Of a DNA stretch of 64,000 nucleotides, positions 31,468 through 40,933 are shown piece after piece. The stretch covers positions 744,001 to 808,000 of the forward strand of contig MPSQ01000001.1 of the NCBI GenBank assembly GCA_003260355.1. The letters are read 5' to 3'. The stretch comes from SR1 bacterium human oral taxon HOT-345. GTDB taxonomy: Bacteria > Patescibacteriota > Gracilibacteria > Absconditabacterales > Absconditicoccaceae. The notes below the pieces were generated by a model. That model did not search any database, had not been told where the DNA came from, and saw only the letters and a program-made list of their open reading frames with translations. Each line of letters opens with the position of its first letter. Within the stretch, counting starts at the first letter, position 1. The position numbers were made by a program, and so were the translations under genes.

Positions 31468-31962
31468 TTAAAAGGGAGCAAAAGGGTCTTCCCCGTCGTA
31501 TAAAGCCTCTAATCTCACCCCATTTGCTTCTTCTAAAGCTTTTGCGTCCGTAAACTCGGCTTTACCTAATGCCATAATGGTGTAGGTTGTTTCTAATTTT
31601 TGTCCTGATCTTGTAATTTTTAAATCATATTCCTTTGGGTCTCCGAAGTCAGGGTCTCTGGATAAAGCAAGGAGTTGTTCCTTAAGAGATTTTTGGGTAA
31701 TGCTCATCACCTGAACCCTTTTTTCATCGTAGTTATACACTACGAAAGCCCAAAACTCCTTAGCCTTTCTTCCATCTTTGGAGTCTGCTGGAATTGCACT
31801 ATAAGCAATTCTGCTTTTGACTGGTTTATTCTCGTTAGTAAAGTATTCCCAACCAATAATTGGAGAGGTTAGGATTCTGATTTTTGTTGTTCCATCTTGG
31901 AGTTTGGTATACTTCCCTCCTTCAGATTTTGGAAGTTCATAGTTGTTTGGTAATCGTGTCAT
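31468..31962 (-). CDS. single-stranded DNA-binding protein, phage type
   Basis: A 164-aa protein. The N-terminus GGKYTKLQDGTTKIRILTSP and the following IIGWEYF fit phage OB-fold ssDNA-binding proteins; the C-terminus is acidic with an aromatic end (YDGEDPFAPF), the tail used by SSBs to recruit partners. All Gly are GGN. It sits in the early replication block. The assignment rests on fold-like pattern and tail, not on strong identity. Confidence 0.6.
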   Translation of the reverse strand: MTRLPNNYELPKSEGGKYTKLQDGTTKIRILTSPIIGWEYFTNENKPVKSRIAYSAIPADSKDGRKAKEFWAFVVYNYDEKRVQVMSITQKSLKEQLLALSRDPDFGDPKEYDLKITRSGQKLETTYTIMALGKAEFTDAKALEEANGVRLEALYDGEDPFAPF

Positions 31963-32006
31963 CTGTATAAATTCATAAAAGAATAAAAAAGGTTGGTTGA
32001 TAAGTA

Positions 32007-32168
32007 TTATTTTTTACTTTTTGTTCGATTGAGATATTGTTTCAGTGTTATCTCCTTTTCTTTCTGTGTGAATGTTTGATATTCTGCAAATCCTTTCACT
32101 CAGAATTTATGAAGAAAAATTCTAAAATTAGACTTTTGCTCTATTTTTCTCTGCTCTTGTGGTGTCAT
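32007..32168 (-). CDS. small basic early protein
   Basis: A 53-aa, Lys/Gln/Arg-rich protein with one TGA-coded Gly and a basic tail (YLNRTKSKK). Probably nucleic-acid binding. Function unknown. Confidence 0.4.
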
Positions 32169-32185
32169 TCGTAAAGTAATAGGAA

Positions 32186-32533
32186 TTAAAGACTTTCTGC
32201 ATATATTTCATAGGGCTCATTATTGTAAACATAGCCGAATATGTGGTATCCTCATCAGTTTCAGTATTCATCATAACCATAATCTCAGTCCTCAAATTTT
32301 GATATAATCTTATCTTCTTTAAGCTTCTCTAAGAGTCTCTGAGTATTGTTTTTTTGGATTTCTAGCTGTCTAATTCTATCTTCAAGATTTGAGTAATTGT
32401 TTTTTATTTTTCTCAGTTCCTCATTCTCTGCTCTGAGTTGGTTTACTTCTTCAATGAGTTTCCCCTGTTGCATGGTTAGGAGTTGCATAACTTCCGCCCG
32501 GATTTTCTCCTTTTGCTTTCTTATCTCTTCCAT
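32186..32533 (-). CDS. coiled-coil protein with Gly/Tyr-rich tail
   Basis: A 115-aa protein. Residues 1-80 are a long heptad coiled coil (QLRAENEELRKIKNNY); the remaining part, joined by a TGA Gly, is Gly/Tyr/Asp-rich with YGYDEYGNGGGYHIFGY, in which five Gly are TGA. The start overlaps the stop of the next upstream gene. Function unknown. Confidence 0.5.
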
Positions 32534-33099
32534 TAGAGTTTATTAGAGGTTAAAAATGCTGTTCCTGTGAATCTGGGTATTTTTTCTAAGAACTCTTCAA
32601 AAAGTTCTGGTGTCTTGATCTTACTAATCAGGATTCCTCCAGCAAAGCCGTTCCCTATTTTTGTTCCGTAGGAATAAGGGATTGCAATATGGAGAATTTC
32701 ATCAAGCTCTCAAGTTCTAGGATGTCTCAAGGTCTTCCTTCCGATGATTTTGTACTTTACATCTTTCCACTCTGACTCTGAGATTTTATGTTCCTCAATG
32801 AAAGTTGATTTATTATTCTTCATCTCTCAAAGGATTCTGTTTTTCTCCTTTTCTGCTGTAATCTTTCTCCTAGGCTCAAAAAACATTTGGATAAACTGCT
32901 CATGAAGTTCTGTCTTTGGTAAGGTAAAGAATCTCATAATCTTTTTACCATAGCCTTTAAGTTCTCCTTTGATCTCTTGAAATCATTCATACCCAACTGC
33001 AATCATATCCTCTATAAACTTCCTCAATTCTGCTTGTTCTTCCTCGGAAATTGTAGGTTTAAGCTTTGATAAGTCTTGCATAAGTCTAGTATAAATCAT
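32533..33099 (-). CDS. early protein in the replication block
   Basis: A 188-aa protein, helical N-terminal half, then a mixed second half with KIIGRKTLRHPRTGELDEIL. Three TGA-coded Gly. It overlaps both neighbours, so the block is tightly coupled to the replication gene upstream. Family not recognised. Confidence 0.55.
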
Positions 33100-33802
33100 T
33101 TAAATCAGGTTTTTTACCTGAGTCTCAGGTGTCATAATCATCATCCCATCTCCCATCATTAAGCCACCCTTGAGCTCGCTTGATATAGCATTTCTCTGTC
33201 TTTTTATGCTTAAGTTCTAAAGTGTATTCTCAGGCTTTTTTGATAATCAGATTTGGGTCATTCCCTCACTTGATAGCACTAGTCCAAGCTTGGAAAGCTT
33301 TTTGTTTCCCCTTTTTTAAGGGATAAGCTTTCCAAAATTCTTCAAACTTAGGAGAATATCAGATTTTTTTTGTTTTATTTATTTTATTTTTTTTATTTTT
33401 ATTTACTTCTTCGTTAGAAGAAGTTATTAAATCATTATCACTATCACTATCATTATCACTATCACTATCATTATCACTATCATTATCGGCTTTTTTGGGT
33501 TTCTCTGGGTTTTCAGATAACCCACTGGGTTTTTGTGAGTTTCAAAAGTTCTTACTTGGTCTTCAACCACTTTTTCAATTCTTCTGATTTCTCTGACAGA
33601 CAACTTTATATTGTTCGTCATCTTTAACCCAGTCTTGAGTCATTACCGATAGCAACATTGATACAAGTGGGTCAATTCACTCTGGAGGACTTCAATTGGT
33701 CTGATAGTGAAAGATAGCATCCAGCAATTGTGCTTTTTGCTCAGTATTCAAGAGTTTTATTTGCTCCTGATACTTCTTCCTGATAATAAAACTTTCCTTC
33801 AT
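33086..33802 (-). CDS. phage replication protein (DUF6291-like / replisome organiser)
   Basis: A 238-aa protein. The N-terminus is of the DUF6291 type: KKYQEQIKLLNTEQKAQLLDAI and a later cluster QRNQKNGKSGGRPS (Gly mostly TGA). A low-complexity linker of SDND repeats (from a hexanucleotide-like microsatellite at 33431-33485) joins it to a C-terminal domain FEEFWKAYPLKKGKQKAFQAW found in phage replication and helicase-loading proteins. Likely initiates prophage replication. Overlaps the next gene by 14 bases. Confidence 0.65.
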
Positions 33803-33805
33803 TTC

Positions 33806-33985
33806 CTATCTCTCAATAGGAAATAAAATTAAGTTCTTTTTTTGTTTCTGTTTACTCATAGCCAAAAACCAGACAGCAAAGCCAATCCCTGCTCATAAGC
33901 AAACCGTAGGGTTGTGGATGAATCGTGCACCCATTCATACCACACCTAAAAATTTGATTACTAAGAAAATTATGCTCCTAGTCAT
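33806..33985 (-). CDS. small two-helix membrane protein
   Basis: A 59-aa protein with two hydrophobic segments and a basic tail (MSKQKQKKN). First gene of the leftward early operon; ends 3 bases before the replication gene. Function unknown. Confidence 0.5.
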
Positions 33986-34106
33986 TGGTTTTCGGCGACA
34001 AAGAAATAAAATCTGACTGCTTCATACAATCAGATTTCTTTTTTTCTGCCTATCTCCTTTATCTTAGGAGGCTGATTTCTCAGACTTAGCAATAGAAATA
34101 ATAAAA

Positions 34107-34197
34107 ATCTGAATTATATGACAGCATTGTTTTCGAGGGGCTTCACTTCCTCTAATCACAACACCGTGATATAATTCAGATAGTGTTGTGTGAAGCC
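34107..34197. promoter_or_regulatory. prophage control region with interleaved inverted repeats
   Basis: ATCTGAATTATAT (34107-34119) is repeated inverted at 34169-34181. A second pair, CACAACAC (34157-34164) and GTGTTGTG (34183-34190), flanks the right copy, and GGCTTCAC (34139-34146) pairs with GTGAAGCC at 34190-34197. On the minus strand a TTCACA..TATATC promoter-like sequence overlaps them. This is where the early operon promoter and repressor operators, or an attachment core, would be expected. The flanks 33986-34106 and 34198-34246 show no gene. Confidence 0.5.
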
Positions 34198-34246
34198 TGT
34201 TTGTTAATTCTCACAATAGGCTTGCAACACTCAGTATTGAACATAC

Positions 34247-34276
34247 GAAAAAGCCTATTCCTTAGTAGGAACAGGC
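34247..34276 (-). terminator. terminator of the tRNA-Arg transcript
   Basis: On the minus strand AGCCTGTTCCT / AGGAATAGGCT (one G-T pair) followed by TTTTT, 21 bases past the tRNA 3' end. Confidence 0.8.
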
Positions 34277-34296
34277 TATAAGTTACTTCTTCAAAT

Positions 34297-34368
34297 TGCC
34301 CCGACCCGGAGTCGAACCGGGGTTACAATCTTCGCAGGATTGTGTCCTATCCACTGAACGACCGGAGC
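34297..34368 (-). tRNA. tRNA-Arg (anticodon GCG)
   Basis: All arms fold: acceptor GCTCCGG / TCGGGGC, anticodon stem CAATC / GATTG with loop CTGCGAA (anticodon GCG, CGC/CGU codons), T arm CCCGG-TTCGACT-CCGGG, discriminator A. CCA is not encoded. Its 3' end faces the prophage, as expected when a phage integrates into a tRNA 3' part and leaves the tRNA intact. Confidence 0.93.
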
Positions 34369-34470
34369 AACGAGTCTGAATATAGTGATGTACTTAAAAA
34401 AAGCAAGATGTCTTTTGATTCGATAAGAATTGGATTCTGAAAGGAGATTCGCTTTCATTGCTTTTGGGAG

Positions 34471-35199
34471 ATGAATAACTATGATTTGTGCATTTACCAC
34501 CTTTCTCACAGAAAAAATATGTTTATCTTGGAAATAAAGCTCGATCTCAAGAAAGACCTACAAAATTGGGTGGATGGATGCAATAAAATAAGTCATGGCA
34601 AAAATTGGAAACTTGGAGTTTCTCCTGAATATCAACGTATTGTAGAGCAACTCGTTGGGAGCGATTTTGAAGAGGCTGAGAAATTTATGTATCCAGTTCT
34701 TGAAGGTATCTATGAAGAGAAGAAAAGTCTGATAACAAACTATAAAAACATCATACAAGAAAAGATCAATGTCGATCTACAAGAAGCCTGTCTCGCTATG
34801 GAGGATATGACAGGTTTTCCGCTCTATAGAAAAGATTTTATTCTGAATTTAACGACCTTTCCTCGTTGACCTTATAATAAAGAAACTGGAGAATTTTGGA
34901 GCTGTGTTTTCCGGTCTCCTGAGAATATACTTTGAAATTTTCTCCATGAATTACAGCATTTTCAAGTTCTCCATTATTTTAAAGATACTCCTCCAATGAG
35001 TAGGCTTACCCGGGAACAATTTGAATTTCTCAAAGAGTCGCTTACGGTAATTCTCAATGTAGAATGTAAAAAGTTTTTAGCACGGGAAGACAAATGATAC
35101 CCTCTTCATCAAGATTTAAGAAAGAACTTATTGGTATTTTGGGCTAAAGAAAGAAATTTCAAGGCTCTTATTGCTTACTGATGTGATTGTGTCAAGTAA
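34471..35199 (+). CDS. HExxH-containing protein of unknown function
   Basis: A 242-aa protein, TGA-coded Gly at 34867, 34933 and later. FLHELQHFQ (about residue 160) is an HExxH metal-binding motif; the C-terminus has CDC. N-terminal part helical and acidic. It is the first chromosomal gene beside the tRNA-Arg. The start could be the Met at 34519, since residues 1-16 are unlike the rest. A soluble zinc hydrolase is possible but unproven. Confidence 0.6.
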
Positions 35200-35208
35200 G
35201 TACAAGTC

Positions 35209-37860
35209 CTACAACTCCTCCTTAATCTTCATCAAAAGCTGCAAAGCCTGAAGCGGAGTAATCGCATTCAAATCCATCCCTGCCAATAACGCCTTTACCT
35301 TTTCATACTGGGCTTTATGAGCAAACTCTTCTTGCTGAACTGCGAAAAGTCCCTGAGGAGCATTCAAAGAAGGAAGATCAGATTTTTTTCCTTTTTCTAA
35401 AGCAGATAAAAAGCCTTTCGCTTCCTCTAAAATCGGCTTTGGAATCCCAGCAAGTTTCGCGACATCCACACCATAGCTTTTACTCGCACCTCAAGCACTG
35501 ATTTTTTTCATAAAAACGACTTCCTTATCGGTTTCGTAGACACTAACTGAGAAATTTTTGATTTGCTCGCTTTCCTGTTCAAGGGCGATGAGTTCATGAT
35601 AGTGAGTTGCGATCAGGGTTTTTGCCTGAATGTTTTTCAAAAGATAATGCAGAATTGCTTTGGTAAGAGCTAGTCCATCATAAGTTGAGGTTCCACGCCC
35701 CAGTTCATCAAAGATCACGAAACTCCTCTCGGTCGCATTATTGAGGATATTCGCCACCTCAATCATCTCCGTCATAAAGGTAGACTGATTTTTCGCGATA
35801 ATATCGCCACTTCCCACACGAGCAAAAATTCCATCAATCAGTCAGATTTTGGCTTCTTGTGCAGGAACAAACAGCCCACAATGTGCCATCAAAACAATTA
35901 AAGCTGACTGCCTCAAATAGGTGGACTTACCTCACATATTCGGTCAAGTGATGATGTGAATCAAGCCGTGATGCGTGCTTTTGGACTCGCCAATCTCCAA
36001 GGCATTAGGGATAAAAGGCTGATCCTTCGGCAAAAAGGCTTCAATCACCAGATGGCGACCTGCTTGAATCTCAATGATCCCGTTTTCTGCGAGTTGTGGC
36101 TTGACTAGGCGGTATTCCCTAGCAAAAATCGCCTGTGAAGTAAAAAGATCCAGCCATGCCAGCTTTTCTGCTAAATTATAAAGCGGAGTGATGCTTTCCA
36201 AAAGCGACTGCTGAAGCCCTTGTAAGACTGCGGATTCTTTGACCTTGAGTTGCTCTTTGGCACCGAGGATATGAGATTGGAGATTATCAAGATAAGGACT
36301 CGTATATCTTTGGTTGCCTTTGAGGGTTTGTCTGCGGACAATCGCAAACTTTTCCTGCTCCTGAGCACTCAATTCGGTAAAATCTTGCTGTGCGAGAAAT
36401 TCCTCAAAAAGCTCGCTATCTTTACTGGTCAGCTCTAGGAAATAGCCTTGATTCATCACAAATTTGAGTTTAATATTGGAGATTCAGGTTTTTGAGACTA
36501 ATTCCTGTTGATATTGCATCAAAATTTCATCGCTATGATAAGCGATCTTCCTCAGCTCATCAATCTCCGCATCGTAGCCCTCTGCGACATAATCATACTC
36601 TCCCAAAAGCTCTTCATCAGCCTTTAATGCCTTTTGTAAAAGCAAAAAAATCTGATCAAGTGCCGAGATTTCCTCCTCTGTGAGTTGGATTTTTTTAAGT
36701 TCAGACAGAAGCGTCCCTTCTAGCCCTTGTAAAGCATTACGAAGCACGGCTCTCAGCTTCATAAACGGACCTCGGCTGAGCTTTCTATACAGAATCAAGC
36801 TCAAAAGTTTTGGAATATCAAAAAACTGCCCCAAAAACTGATGAATCCCAGCGGTCATCGGATCTTCCAAAAAAGCCTCAAGTTTTGAGAGTCTTCGGTC
36901 AAGTTCAGACTTGATATTGATCGGATTTGCAAGTAAATAGCGAAGAAGTCTGGAGCCACCTGCGGTTTTGGTCGTATCTAAGATGCCGAAAAGGCTGTAT
37001 TTCGTGCTACTTTCATAACTAGAAGCGAAGAGTTCCAAGTTCTTAATTGTCACTTCATCCATCAAAACTAAGCCTTCCGAACTATGAAATCTGATTTTTG
37101 AAATATTGGTGAGCTGTTGCTGCTGGGTATGCTGAAGATAGGCAAAGAGGAGTGCCATCGCCTCCAATCTCCCATTCTCCAAAGCTTTCCCGAAACTGCT
37201 GGTATGTTGCACCTTACAGAGCGAAGTGATGAAATGCCCGGGATCCACCGGCACTGCATAGACGGAAATCAGACACTGCAAATACTGCTGAATCGGCGTA
37301 ATCAGCTCTTCCTTGATCCTCGTATCCGTGTCAATAATAATCTCGGTCGGACGAAGCTGAAGGATAAATTTCTGCACTTTTCCCAGTTCATCAAAGCTTT
37401 TTGTCGTGTATTCTCCGAGCGTAAAATCTCACCAAGCGATATGATAGTATAAGCCTGACTTTTCATTCGTGGTCGTGATAGCCAAAAGGTAAGAAGCCTG
37501 TTTCTGCTGTTCGGTAATGGTCGTTCAAGGAGTGATGATGGATTTGATGCTTCTCTCTACGATTTTTCAAGGGATAGGATCAGTGGTTTGCTCGGCGATT
37601 GCGACTTTATAGCCCTTGGCAACCAGCCTTGGAATGTATTTTTCCACGCTATGATAAGGGATTCACGCCATCGGAATCGGATTTTCAGAATTTTTATTTT
37701 TGGAAGTAATGATGAGATCGAGGATTGAAGCACAGATTTTCGCATCCTCAAAGAAGACCTCGTAAAAATCCCCAATACGAAAAAACAGAATGCAATCAGG
37801 ATTTTGCTGCTTCATCTGCACATATTGCTTCATCGCAGGAGTGAGGTTTTCAAGATTCAT
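35209..37860 (-). CDS. mutS: DNA mismatch repair protein MutS
   Basis: An 883-aa mismatch-recognition ATPase, normal length. The N-terminal wedge [14 protein letters not shown] carries the Phe-Tyr-Glu that stacks on mismatches; a connector, lever and clamp follow. The ATPase near residues 643-720 has Walker A TGPNMGGKST, Walker [14 protein letters not shown] and the THYHEL signature. The first and second glycines of GPNMGG are TGA codons. Standard-code reading splits the gene into at least six pieces. ATG at 37860 preferred to the adjacent TTG. Confidence 0.97.
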
Positions 37861-38041
37861 CAAAATAAGACTAAACCAGAGTAAATTCAGATTTTAGCTT
37901 ATCGTTTCAGGCTTTTTTTTCAAGAGATAAAAAAAGAGAAAGCCCGAGGCTTCCTTCTTATTTTGTCTGATCTTAACTAGGCAAGCTACTCTAACTTCTG
38001 TCCAGTTTTTGTAAGAGGCAATCACTCGTGCTTGAGAGAGA

Positions 38042-38809
38042 CTATTCTCAATACTTTTCAATAAACTCCTTGGCTTTTGTTAGAATGATCTCAATTTTAT
38101 CACTATCTGCTAGTTCATCTTTTGTTAATGCGAGCTTCACACTGAATGGACGGAGATAACCAACTTTTCTTATCTTTTTGAAAAACTGAGGAAGTTTGAG
38201 AATCCCCTCTCAAGGAAGCAAATGTGTCGCTCCAGACTTTGATTTGTCAGAAATATAAATCAAAGCCAAATAAGGCGCAAAATCATCTAATTTATTGACA
38301 AAAATATTTTCTAGATCATCTGAATTCATATTTGCAATATCTAAAGCAAGATTACAACTGTATTTTTTGATAATATCTACGACATTATTGAAACGATACG
38401 CAGGAATTGGTAGTGCAAATACATTCGTATCTTCTGGATTGATAATTGCAAAATAGAGTGAGGGATTCTGATTTTGATATTCCGAAATATTATTTGAGAT
38501 GAAGGAATAGGACTTAAAATCAAAAAACTTTGGGGCATTGATCGTAATTAAATCGCAATCCGTTGCTTCGCAAAGATCAAGGACTTTATTCATTTCCTTG
38601 CTATTGAGAAGAGAAGAGGTTTGAATTGCATAGATAGGAAGCTCATATTTTTTGACGAGATTTTTTACGTAATTCTCATTTCGAGCATCAAATCCTTTTG
38701 AAATAGCGAGATCTATACCGTCATACCCGCATCTTTTTGCCATATCAAAAATCATATCCAAGCCGTAGCCGATCATCGTATCTGTGCTGAGAATAATCTT
38801 ATTTCTCAT
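38042..38809 (-). CDS. xylose-isomerase-like TIM-barrel protein
   Basis: A 255-aa protein of the sugar phosphate isomerase/epimerase (AP endonuclease 2) superfamily: GYDGIDLAISKGFDARN, LPIYAIQTSS, DLITINAPKFFD and a late ALIYISDKSKSG follow the barrel strands with acidic metal ligands. One TGA-coded Gly at residue 201. Substrate unknown. Stands alone between mutS and membrane-protein genes. Confidence 0.7.
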
Positions 38810-38876
38810 GAGTCTAATCGTTTTTATTTATTAAAGAATAACTAAGTATACTTAAAAATCTGAATTTTGTCAATTT

Positions 38877-39833
38877 TTAGTTGAGAATAAAGAGATTTGA
38901 AAGAAGGTATGCTGATCCGATAAGCAGAAGCCCTCAAAGTGCATAGATAATTGTCTTTTTGAGCGATCAGAAAGTCGCCGCATCATCAGGCTTAGTTAGC
39001 ATTTTATAGGTCTGGAGGATGATCATAACCAGCAAAACGAGAGAAACCAGCGCTAAAGATCGGTTAATCACTGTAAAAAGAATAGGAATCTCTTTTGGGT
39101 TTAGAATCTGGGTTCCGATTCCTGAAAGATTTTGGACTCAGGTTTTTAGAACTGTTTCCTGTTTTCCATACACTGCTTCTACAATTTGCTTGGCTGCAAT
39201 TATAAAGAGCATTCCAATCGTTGTCCAAGTGATCACTCCAAGTGCTTTCTTTTTGGTTCCGTCATCTTGTGCAGTAATATAGGTAAAGACGCGGATCATC
39301 ATCATAATTACCAAAAATCCTAGTGAAAGATAGATAGCGATTTTTATGAATGGGAAAACGATGTTATTATAGAGCTTATTAATCCAATCAGTCGTCGTCA
39401 TCGCCTCCCCTACTCCTCCAAGGAAAATATCAGAAAAAATTACCGTAGTCAGATATTTCGCACTAAACATAATAATGATTCCGATTACACCATAGAACAT
39501 CATTGTGCTTCACTCCTTTACTTTTGCTGCATCACCAGAAACTAAGACTTGGTAAAGCCCGATCATCGCTATTAGGACGCCGGCAATCAAAATTACTGGG
39601 AAAAGCACATCAACGACCTTTTTGATAATTGCAGCAGCTTTGGATTTCATGAGGATACTGGTATCTGGTGTATCAAGATGCTCTCTAATACTCTCAACTC
39701 CCTGACTTAATCCTTGGGAGAAGTTTCCTCATTGAGCATTAACTGCTTGTCCTGAAAAGGCTCCTCAGAACAAAAACAATCCTCAAAGAAAGGCGAATAA
39801 TCGTTTTCTGATCATTAATTTCATCGGCATCAT
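38877..39833 (-). CDS. multi-spanning membrane protein with paired helices
   Basis: A 318-aa protein with an N-terminal signal-like segment and three pairs of transmembrane helices separated by short loops (VLFPVILIAGVLIAMIGLY, then two more pairs). Repeated helix pairs resemble VirB2/TrbC-type pilins in tandem, a membrane-protein type frequent in candidate phyla radiation genomes. TGA-coded Gly at several sites. Could be a component of a pilus or secretion system; weak inference. Confidence 0.5.
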
Positions 39834-39855
39834 AATGAAAGAATTAAATTCTGAT

Positions 39856-40782
39856 TTATATTTTCTTTTTTATCCAGTAAGATAGAGGGAATATTGGGAT
39901 AAGAGTTGAAGTCAGGTTCATAGTAAGCATCCTGGCTAATCGCCGGATTAGAAATAGCCCTTTCCATCGTAAGTTACTCGTCCATACCCACCGACCAAGT
40001 AGCCCCAATACTGACAAGGTGAATAAGGAATAAAAAATCTTATCTTTGGTGGATTTGGGAGCAATATAGGTATCTTGGTAAAATTCTAGCTCTTCTTTGA
40101 GATTTCAGGATTCTTGATTGGTATCTTTTTTGCTCAAGATGAGCAACGAGATTGGTATTTCTTCGGGATATCTTTTGAATAGCTGATGAAGTCTGATTTT
40201 TTGTTCTTGTGGAAGAATATCGTATCATCCGAGCAGTAAAATAACCCTCATAAAAAGCAAGAATACAGTGCATAGCATCACGAGAAATGAAGGAGAGAAA
40301 AGCGTAAAAAGAGCTATCATAAATCGCCATACTTGAGCCTCTTTGCTCCATCGATAGGGTTTCTCAAAGTGTTTGGCTGAAAACCGCTGGTATTCACTGT
40401 AAAATGGAAGGAAGGAAATCAGCATTTTTCTTTTTTGTGTAGCATCTTGCTGGATACGGGTTAGAGAGAAAGAGAAGCCTGAAACAATCGCTATCATTCA
40501 CAGACATATAAGGGAAATCACAAAGTAACCTATTATTTCCGCAATAAGAAAGAAAACCTTGCTTCAAGTCCCGCTTCCAATTGCGAAGCTTCCAACAAAC
40601 AAAAGCAAGAGCAACCATAGCCGATTTCCAAATTTACATCGAGAGGCAACGAAGGAATACTCATCAGGTCTCCACTGTTGTTGCTTCTTTTTTATTGAGT
40701 GCTGAACAAAAAAAGAGAAAAATAGCAAACCAGAAAGGGCCGAAAACGTTACAGGTGGAGAATAATGGAGTTTCCTATCCAT
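39856..40782 (-). CDS. membrane protein, unknown
   Basis: A 308-aa protein with about five hydrophobic segments: SALSGLLFFSFF, LWLLLLLFVGSFAIGSG, EIIGYFVISLICLGMIAIVSG, the long ALFTLFSPSFLVMLCTVFLLF and one near the C-terminus. A cytoplasmic charged region of about 80 residues contains YPEEIPISLLIL. TGA-coded Gly at 4 sites. Next to the paired-helix protein on the same strand (22-base gap), so probably one operon. Not recognised. Confidence 0.55.
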
Positions 40783-40933
40783 TCAGGAGTAGTTGAAGTA
40801 AATAAGCGTTATCTGCTCTCTTCAAGTATACTCAATACGCATCCTTTTGTCAAAAAATCGTATAGGAAAAACTCGTGAAGAAGAGATTTCATAAAGCTCT
40901 CTCCTCAAGCATTACTACAATCGTGCTAGAAAA

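Noticed and set aside
34471..34518. N-terminal 16 residues of the HExxH protein as a signal peptide
   Set aside because: The segment is polar with His and Cys and has no hydrophobic core.
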